Program-made: the position numbers and the translations under genes
From: Perilla frutescens
Taxonomy: Eukaryota; Streptophyta; Magnoliopsida; Lamiales; Lamiaceae
Reading direction: 5' to 3'
Length of the DNA stretch: 64,000 nt
Assembly (NCBI GenBank): GCA_026008535.1
Contig: BRKX01000004.1
Location: 15,153,501 to 15,217,500 of the forward strand
Notes under the pieces: generated by a model
Databases searched by the model: none
Seen by the model: only the letters and a program-made list of their open reading frames with translations
Told to the model about the DNA's origin: nothing
Shown: in pieces, positions 57,701-64,000 of the stretch
Layout: the number at the start of each line of letters is the position of its first letter
Position numbering within the stretch: position 1 is the first letter of the stretch

Positions 57701-58805
57701 CTACAGGCTTTAAAGCTTCCAATTCGTGAACTGCAGCCTGCAAATTTTCATCTATCTCATAGGTGCTACCAAGAACCTGTAATTCTTTGAGATTAAAAGC
57801 GTTAGTCAAAACTGTTTTCAACAAATCAGAATCAGAGATCTCAAACACCTTTTCGACCAAATGATCAATCACATCAAGCATAAAAACACCAGAAACCTCA
57901 TTAGGATATTTCATAGCTTCAAAAATATTGAACCTAATCAGATTTCCATCAAACTCCATAGAGAGGGTACCATCATGCACATCAATCTTAGTTCTAGAAG
58001 TCTTAAGAAATGGTCTCCCTAGCAAAATAGATGCCGAGTTAGAATAACCTTCTTCAGCCATGTTCAACACATAAAAATCAGCAGAAAAAACTAACTCATT
58101 CACTTGTACCAACACATCCTCTAACACGCCCTCAGGATACACATTAGACCTATCAGCAAGTTGAATAATTACACCAGTTTCTTTCAGAGGTCCAGCATTC
58201 AAAGCAGAATAGACAGAAAGAGACATGACATTAATTGAAGCCCCTAGATCTAGCATAGCTCTCTCAATCCTCAGATTACCAAATTTACAAGAGATAGTAA
58301 ACATACCTGGATCTTTGCATTTGGGTGGCAATTTCTTTTGAATGACTGCAGAAATATTCTCGCCCATGCTTACCTTTTCATTGCCTTTCAACTTCCTCTT
58401 GTTCATGCACAGGTCCTTTAGGAATTTTGCATATCGAGGTACCTGTTTGATGGCATCGATCAAGGGAATGTTTACCTCCACCTTTCGAAAGGTCTCGAGT
58501 ATCTCTTTCTCAGCTTCTTCCTTCTTTGATTTGTTAAGCCGAGATAGGAATGGTGGCTTTACTACATAGGCCTCAGACTGCCTATCTTTCTCTGGTGCAC
58601 TCTGCTCTCCGTCTTGTGGAGCAATCTCAGCTTCTTTCTCAACTTCTCTTCTAGCTGTTTTCTTCTTTTCTCTAGCTGGCTCGGCCAATTCTTTCCCACT
58701 CCGTAAAGTGATTGCACTCGCATTCTGCCTGGGATTAACTACAGTTTGAGAAGGTAGTTTCCCTTGAGACTCCAATTGGCTCATCGACGAAGCCATTCGA
58801 GACAT
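54726..58805 (-). CDS. Athila pol: protease, RT, RNase H, integrase
   Basis: 1359 codons fully open. In order: a basic linker; protease with MLDLGASINVM (DLGA in place of DSGA, usual in Athila); RT with the KLNAVTRKDHFPLPFID block, MPFGLCNAPATFQ and the catalytic FMDDF; RNase H with CDASNYAVGAVLG and the STTEKELLAVVFALEKF and VFSDH-like segments; the integrase zinc domain HHCC (from HEVPSI to CKSCKRCQ); and the core with DIWCIDFMGPF, IISDRGTHF and NREVKAILEK carrying D, D and E. The frame is shared with gag upstream, so translation from gag would need read-through of the TAG at 58998. Gag-pol as one frame is usual for the lineage. All catalytic motifs look intact. Confidence 0.95.
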   Translation of the reverse strand: MSRMASSMSQLESQGKLPSQTVVNPRQNASAITLRSGKELAEPAREKKKTARREVEKEAEIAPQDGEQSAPEKDRQSEAYVVKPPFLSRLNKSKKEEAEKEILETFRKVEVNIPLIDAIKQVPRYAKFLKDLCMNKRKLKGNEKVSMGENISAVIQKKLPPKCKDPGMFTISCKFGNLRIERAMLDLGASINVMSLSVYSALNAGPLKETGVIIQLADRSNVYPEGVLEDVLVQVNELVFSADFYVLNMAEEGYSNSASILLGRPFLKTSRTKIDVHDGTLSMEFDGNLIRFNIFEAMKYPNEVSGVFMLDVIDHLVEKVFEISDSDLLKTVLTNAFNLKELQVLGSTYEIDENLQAAVHELEALKPVVQPVYKLELSVSHVKFLPSIVQTPKLDLKPLPVHLKYAFLGDNYTLPVIISSKLQPVEEERLIRVLREYKEAIGWTIADIKGLSPSTCMHRILLEEDSKPCRDPQRRLNPAMTEVVKKEILKLLDAGIIFPISDSKWVSPVQVVSKKSGFTVVENAEGELVPTRVQNGWRMCSDYRKLNAVTRKDHFPLPFIDQMLERLAGRSHYCCLDGYSGFHQIPIAPKDQEKTVFTCPFGIFACRRMPFGLCNAPATFQRCMVSIFSDFVKNIIEVFMDDFTVYGDSFDACLINLTKVLQRCVETNLVLNYEKCHFMVDQGMILGHIVSSRGIEVDKAKIDVIKSLPYPTSVREVRSFLGHAGFYQRFVKNFSKIAQPLSKLLQKEVEFNFDDACKHAFDLLKNMLISAPIIQSPNWELSFEIMCDASNYAVGAVLGQKVGQAHHVIYYASRTLDPAQANYSTTEKELLAVVFALEKFRSYLPGTKVIIFSDHSALRFLFTKKDAKSRLIRWILLLQEFDIEIKDKKGSENLVADHLSRLPTSEAPRPLQDAFPDEYLYSLQTFTPWYADLVNYLVTKALPSDFSRAQRDKIKSDAKYYVWDEPYLWKFCSDQIIRRCVDEHEVPSILMFCHSCACGGHFGPKRTARKVLESGLFWPNIFRDSYLFCKSCKRCQKTRSIGHRDQMPLNPILVCEIFDIWCIDFMGPFPKSNNFVYIILVVDYVSKWVEAQATRTDDANTVVKFVKSHIFDRYGTPRAIISDRGTHFCNKVVGALFKKYNITHRTSTAYHPQTSGQAEVSNREVKAILEKTVKPDRKDWSLKLNDALWAYRTAFKTPIGMSPFRLLFGKPCHLPVELEHKAFWAVKQLNMNVDEAGTHRKLQLQELEEIRNDAYESSKIYKEKTKRFHDQVLTRKTFTVSQKVLLYHSKLKLFPGKLRSKWLGPFVVTNVFSHGAVEITSLDSGKIFKVNGHHLKPFYEGFQAQSLDCIGLQEPHYSP

Positions 58806-58997
58806 TTGATCACGTAGTTCCTGAATACTCGCCTCAGTTTTGGAATTAACAGCATCTTGCTTTACTATAAATTGCTGAACAAGTGATCCAAGCGTCTTAA
58901 TGGAGTTGTCGGCGGAACTGCTCTCTAGGGGAGCTGTCTGCTTCGGCTGATACTGCTGGGATTGTGGATTGCCATATCTGAGATTCGGGTGATCTCG

Positions 58998-60068
58998 CTA
59001 TCCAGGATTATAGGTATTTGAATATGGATCGTAATTCTTACGTGGTGGGCCTGGAAAACCTCCTGCAACATTCACCTGTTCACCCGCGTCTTCTTGAAGA
59101 GTAGGACACGCATCAGTGGGGTGATTTGGTGCAAGGCAAATTCCACATGCTCTAGCCTGTGGCAGATCTCTCGTGGCTAGCTGTTTCACTAGAGACGTCA
59201 GCTCAGATAGCTGACTTTCGATAGAAGAGGAGCCAACTTCATTCACTCTTTGGATGGGAGTCTCTTGTCTGCGGCCATATTGTTGTGATGCTTTAGCCAT
59301 ATCAGAGATGATCTTTCTAATCTGTGTAGGCGTCTTCTCACTGATTGTGCCTCCACATGATGCATCTATCCACTTCCTCTCAGCAGGCAACAGTCCTTCG
59401 TACAAGTAATTGACTAATAATAACTCAGAAATCCCGTGTTGCGGACAGCTGGCGCATAACCTCTTGAATCTTTCCCAATACTCGTGGAGAGTCTCCGAAT
59501 CCTTCTGTCTAACCCCGGTAATCTCTTTTCTGAGTGAGGTAGCTCTGGTGGTTGGAAAGAATCTCTCCAAAAACATCTTCCCCATCTCTTCCCAAGTTGT
59601 TCTGTCTGACCAATCTTTGGCTCTATCTTCTAAAGAAAACGGGAAAGCTCTCAACTTGATTTGATCCTCTGTGACTCCTTTTGGCTTCATTGTGCTACGC
59701 ACCACATGAAATTCCTTCAGATGTTTGTGCGGATCTTCATTCTCAAGACCATGAAACTTCGGGAGTAAGTGAATAAGACCAGACTTCAGCTCAAAATCGA
59801 CCTCCATCTCCGGATACTCAATGCACAGCGGAGGTTGATTCACATCTTGAACGGCTAACTCACGAAGAGTTCTTTCTTGGTTGTTCGCCATTATGTCTAT
59901 TTCAACTTCCTCAGCACTAGACTGTTCTGACAACTCGTCCTCCGAGCTTAAACTCGACGGCGATTTAGGAGGCTGCTGCTTTCTCAATTTAGTTTCTTTC
60001 CTCAGCCTCCTAGCGGTCTTCTCAATTTCTGGATCAAATAGCAATTGACCTGTTGGGACAATTGACAT
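58998..60068 (-). CDS. Athila gag
   Basis: 356 codons from ATG 60066-60068 to TAG 58998-59000. The core matches Athila-type gag: GLIHLLPKFHGLENEDPHKH, then PKGVTEDQIKLRAFPFSL and the retrotransposon gag motif ending around FLERFFPTTR. A CCHC knuckle CGICLAPNHPTDAC lies about 30 residues before the stop. The sequence after the TAG stays in frame for 64 codons to the pol start Met, so the TAG is the only interruption of a gag-pol frame of about 1780 codons. Confidence 0.93.
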   Translation of the reverse strand: MSIVPTGQLLFDPEIEKTARRLRKETKLRKQQPPKSPSSLSSEDELSEQSSAEEVEIDIMANNQERTLRELAVQDVNQPPLCIEYPEMEVDFELKSGLIHLLPKFHGLENEDPHKHLKEFHVVRSTMKPKGVTEDQIKLRAFPFSLEDRAKDWSDRTTWEEMGKMFLERFFPTTRATSLRKEITGVRQKDSETLHEYWERFKRLCASCPQHGISELLLVNYLYEGLLPAERKWIDASCGGTISEKTPTQIRKIISDMAKASQQYGRRQETPIQRVNEVGSSSIESQLSELTSLVKQLATRDLPQARACGICLAPNHPTDACPTLQEDAGEQVNVAGGFPGPPRKNYDPYSNTYNPG

Positions 60069-60105
60069 AAATTAGACAAAAAGAATAAATTTAACTTGAC
60101 ACCAG

Positions 60106-60123
60106 TCCCCGGCAACGGCGCTA
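60106..60123 (-). other. tRNA-Asp primer site of the Athila element
   Basis: TAGCGCCGTTGCCGGGGA on the minus strand matches the TGGCGCCGTTGCCGGGGA site typical of Athila and related elements (one mismatch), a few bases inside the 5' LTR. Confidence 0.85.
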
Positions 60124-60128
60124 AAATT

Positions 60129-61448
60129 TGATGGGTGTCGAAACCAACAAAAATAAACCTGCTTTTCAATATTCAAATAAATTGCAATAGTAGCAAGCAG
60201 GGTCGAACCACAGAGACTGGTAAATTAAATATTAATCTTTTATCTAAAATCTTAAAACTAAATGGGGGGTTTTGAATACTGGAATTAAAATAATGCAACG
60301 AAATCAATTAAATGGCAAAGAAATAAAATGACAAACGAAGATCAAATAGGAGAAATATCTAGCTCAAGAATAATCTCGACAACGGATTACACAATTTGAT
60401 CACAGATGCACAGATATAATTCACTTCTCTCTCTAAATTGGCTATGGCTATTGGTACGACCTAACAACCTCGTTTCTCCTTAGTTATTCGGTAGCCAAGG
60501 TACGACCGTTAACTACTTCTCTAATTAATAGACAATCCTAGGTACGACCATAGAATTAAATCTACTAACAACATTAAGAATCAGAGAAACACCAATTCAA
60601 ACCCACGAAAATCATACGATGACCCGTTCAGATAAGATTATAAATCCCCAAAGTGTCGAAAGCGGGACTGTTTACCCCCAATCTATCCAATTGCGCTACT
60701 TAGGCAAATAATCTAGACAATTACGGATCTAGATAATTCACTAGCAAGAAATCATTCCAACAATCATACAACGTGCACTTTGCATAATCATTAAAACAAT
60801 AACAGAAATCACAAACGGAAGATTTATAAATAAAGAGAGAAATAAATTATAATAAAACCAATTCGATCTCACAAATATGTAGAATCCGAGTCTCAATTAT
60901 CCTCTCGCTAGAAAAGTGTTTAGAACATCATCATGGAATAATAACAAAGTCTAGAAAAATATGAAAACAGATGAAATCTGCGTTCTTTTGCGTTTCTCGC
61001 GTGAATGGTGTGTCTGGAGAGAGAAAATTAATTTCGGATATATATATGTCTTCTAGATATTCTATTCTCTCTCTCCTCTCTCCCAATGGTAAGTCTTCTA
61101 CTCCTTCTTTGACTCTAAGGCTCTTTCCTTGTGAAAAATCGCCAATTAGAAAGAAGAATTTCGTCCATGTATATCTCTGCTGGGCCCACTTGTGATTTTA
61201 TGAATTAAATCTCGCCAGCAGACTAAGGCGTGGCCACGCCTTATCTGCCAGAAGCTCCTGGACTCTTCATACTCGAAATTCTTCAATTCTTTTGCTTCCA
61301 AAATGATCATTTTAGCCTCCTTTCCTACAAAACACCTTTATTCCCTTGTAAAACTCAAAAGATCATCAAATCCCAATAAACGCACAACAAATCTTAGTAA
61401 AACAAGGGAAAAATCACCTAAAAATAGGTGCAAATATGCAACTTATCA
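60129..61448 (-). repeat. 5' LTR of the Athila element
   Basis: Same as 49832-51150 with about 20 differences and one 1 bp length change. Carries the palindrome at 61224-61243. Confidence 0.95.
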
Positions 61449-64000
61449 GTGTTTCTAGAATCAAACTAAGTTAGTGCCTCAAAAACTTAGGCAACTTAAC
61501 CTTATGACTTGGAAGAATTATCGTCTTCAACGAATTAAAGGGGTCAAAGGATTCAATCGAGTCAAAGGAATGCCATATTATAGGCCAATCGAAATTTAAA
61601 TAGAATCCAATGACAAGCAGATAATTTGACTCTTTAAATAAACAAGACCTCTTCATAGGTCACAACAACTAAGACCCATTAATAGATCAGAGTCAAATAA
61701 ACCTTAGTGTCCCTTTCATAGGACAAAACAAGAAATCAACTTAAGATTAACTGGAAACGAGCAGAATCATGCTTGAAAGGAAAAAAGCCTCTTCATAGGT
61801 GAACAACAATAATAAGCATGTAAGACTCATTCACAAGTCAACTGAAAATGAATAGATATACCAAAATGCTCAACAAGTATGACTATTCAACTAACTCAGA
61901 ATTAATGAAAGAATAAACGGTATGTCAAAAGAACATGCTTCTACTTTTCAAAGACTTTATTAATAATTAAAATCATAGCATTTAAAACATGTTATTATCA
62001 AGAATCAAGTTACATGTATCAAGACTAAATACTAGATGTCAGAGTACTTAGCAGAAACATAGCGGGAGAAAAATCATGTAACCATATAGAGCAACAACTT
62101 TTGAAACTTAAGACAACGTAACTCAGGCAACCCCAACAGCAGCACATCACCGGCCTCAGCATCTCAACCTGAAAATATTTGAAAAAGATAGTGTGAGCAC
62201 TAATGTACTCAGTGGGATTTTATGAGAAAACTTATTAATAAACTTTAGAAATATCCAATTAATAACTGGCGGTATATGGAGAGTAAAACGCAAAAGCCCT
62301 CCCCATATCCGCAAAACCTTTTACTTCATTTCCTGGCTCAAACCTGATGTCTACTGCACCTTTATATATGCCTTAGGATAAGAGAGGGGCTACCTCAAAT
62401 ACCCTACTGAGTATGCGAGGGGATTACCCAGTAGTGACTCCCTTTACTTTAATAAGAATCAACATTGGTGACGCGAAGGTCACAACATGATAATGCAATA
62501 AAACTATTCTTTGAGCTCAATAACATGCTTAGCAATAATTAAATCATAAGATTCAACATCAAAACCTTAACCTTGAATCCTTAACACTTAATTCTCAACA
62601 TTGAATTCTCACATTCAAACCTTAATATTAAAGCCTCAATACTTAATTATGCTTAGCATAAATCATAACCTAGATTAAATCATCTAATTGCAATCCTTAA
62701 TAAAGACTATAACCTTAATGCCATAAAGGAATAAATACTATGATCAACCTATAAGGCATTACTTACTTAAACAACCTTCCTCAATCATAATATCAATAAT
62801 AACTTAACTTATGATCATGATCGTCTATATCTTAAATAAATCAACTATAAGATACCACAACATATCAAATCAATGCATCTTTACTTAATCAAGAGCTCAA
62901 ATAACAATAAACAATATCATGTTATAACTTTCTTCATTTTTTTCTTTTCCTTTCCTTGCACAGAGACTAATCAGGCAGATCATAATATATTTATTGGATA
63001 TTTTCCTTGCCCTAACATGCTTCTAGAGCTTATTAGCTCAAACCATATACTTGGTTTAGAATCACCCACCTCGATGACGAGTATCTTGATGATGAGCACG
63101 TGGACCAAGCAACGAGTCGAAAATCCTTCCTTGGTTCTATTCGGGGCTCTCCTTTTCCTACAAAAGTCGAATCATCGACTTAGCAGCCTCCTTCGAAGAT
63201 TTCTAACATCTAACGAGAAATCAAACAACACCTAGCCTTTCCTCCCTTAACTATGACTTAAACACACATTGCACGACTTTAGAACCTTTATAAAACACGA
63301 GGGTTTGAAATACTCGAGAATAGAACACACTTAGAGGCAAAACATGGCTGCAGAAGCCTTGCACGGGCCGTGCTAGGCCTTGAGGTGAGAAAAATACGCC
63401 CAGACTTTCCGACACAGGCTGTGCAGACCATGCACGGATCGTGCTAGCCTTGCACGGTCCATGCTAGCTCTCCAGAATCTCACTGAGAGCTTTGCACGGG
63501 CCGTGTAACCCTTGCACTGTCCGTGTACTCCCACGAACTTTGATTTTCTTCGATCAAAGTGTTGGTCGAGGCGTTACTCGGTCGCCTCTCCATTTTCTCG
63601 ATGTTTTAAACTTCAAACAAGGATCAACACAAGCTTTAAAACTTCAAAATTGACATTATTACGGAATAATACGATTAACTCCTTTAAGTACTTAGAAATA
63701 ATGACGAAATCTAAATACGAAATTTTAAACGGAACTTAAACGAAATAAATTAGAATAATAATAATAATAACGAGAACGGAATAATAACGGAAACATAATA
63801 ACAAGAATACGATAATGAAATATGGAATAAAATGCGGAAATTAAAGACAAGAAAGAAATAGGATCCGACGTCGACGAAAAAGAATGGACGAAGTCGAGTG
63901 CGTCGAAGGAAGGTGGCTAGCTCGGCGTCTCATCGAGTTGCAACAGTGGCAGAGCCACCTGCTACAACCTGACGGTGCCCCTAGCACTTTTCCTCACAAC
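61449..64000 (-). repeat. Outer Ty3/gypsy LTR, main part, runs off right edge
   Basis: Continuation of the LTR interrupted at 49831. The minus strand holds the CCCACTGAGTA to TTTCAGGTTGAG block (62150-62210) also found in the solo LTR at 12715-12770, so both belong to the same broad group (Tekay-like). Short repeats of CTCTTCATAGGT type lie at 61640-61800. A GC-rich array of GCACGG-x-CCGTGC dyads occurs at about 63355-63535. No gene was recognised, and open frames here are short. The 5' end of the LTR is outside the window, so its length is at least 2.7 kb. Confidence 0.7.

Larger units (their letters stand above)
49832..61448 (-). mobile_element. Athila-type Ty3/gypsy retrotransposon, nearly intact
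   Basis: LTRs of 1319 and 1320 bp (49832-51150 and 60129-61448), TG...CA on the plus strand, differ at about 20 sites by eye. Identical 5 bp target duplications GTGTT flank it (49827-49831 and 61449-61453). Sense is minus. The primer site by the LTR at 60129 matches tRNA-Asp, as used by Athila elements, and a purine tract abuts the LTR at 51150. Gag, pol and a third ORF follow in the Athila order. One stop codon lies between gag and pol, which share a frame, and the third ORF has a tandem duplication. Total length is 11.6 kb. It looks young but not autonomous as read. Confidence 0.96.

Noticed and set aside
63355..63535. CRISPR-like or satellite array of GCACGG-type repeats
   Set aside because: Units are short, irregular in spacing and lie within an LTR; there are no uniform spacers.

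Overview
This window is nuclear DNA of a flowering plant, most likely a eudicot. It has four ordinary plant protein genes with spliceable introns, long AT-rich spacers and many LTR retrotransposons, SINEs, foldback elements and microsatellites. I cannot name the species. All four host genes lie on the minus strand: a type II metacaspase (1-1360, C-terminus beyond the left edge), a class III peroxidase close to Arabidopsis peroxidase 7 (3352-4491), a small heat-shock protein (19654-20145) with a perfect heat-shock element, and a NANA-type aspartic protease (24261-26534). They do not form a pathway, though all four belong to families linked with stress or proteolysis.

Between the host genes are nested mobile elements. 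(a) 6494-17766 is a Sirevirus-type Ty1/copia element, plus sense, TSD AACCC. It is inserted in an older Athila-like LTR (5583-6493 plus 17772-18273). It carries a 2.4 kb solo LTR of another family (10967-13382, TSD AATCC), a truncated second copy of that LTR (7672-about 8160), and a duplicated envelope-like region. (b) 27520-34497 is a decayed minus-sense copia element, TSD GTTTT. Its 3' end holds a non-autonomous CACTA transposon (27786-29386, TSD CTA) that contains a SINE-like sequence, and its 5' LTR holds a small PIF/Harbinger-like MITE (34238-34462, TSD TTA). (c) 35015-42219 is an endogenous pararetrovirus (Caulimoviridae), about one genome unit long, minus sense, ordered capsid, movement protein, polymerase, then a downstream transactivator-position ORF. 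Its coding regions carry several stop codons. (d) 49832-61448 is a nearly intact Athila-type Ty3/gypsy element, minus sense, TSD GTGTT. One TAG separates gag from a fully open 1359-codon pol, and a third ORF is broken by a 206 bp tandem duplication. It sits inside a long LTR of a further Ty3/gypsy family (49682-49831 and 61449 to the right edge).

The spacers 1361-3351, 4500-5580, 18274-24260, 26535-27519 and 42220-49260 hold AT-rich DNA, several foldback or MITE-like elements, three tRNA-derived SINEs (two with clear target duplications), dispersed repeats and microsatellites. I saw no rRNA gene, no functional tRNA gene and no CRISPR array.

The most noteworthy observations are: the pararetrovirus ends, which look like the two complementary arms of a leader hairpin with a primer-binding site at one terminus; a 20 bp perfect palindrome in the Athila element, whose third copy has symmetric changes that keep the palindrome; GC-rich dyad arrays in LTRs of several families; and the deeply nested, TSD-verified insertion order.
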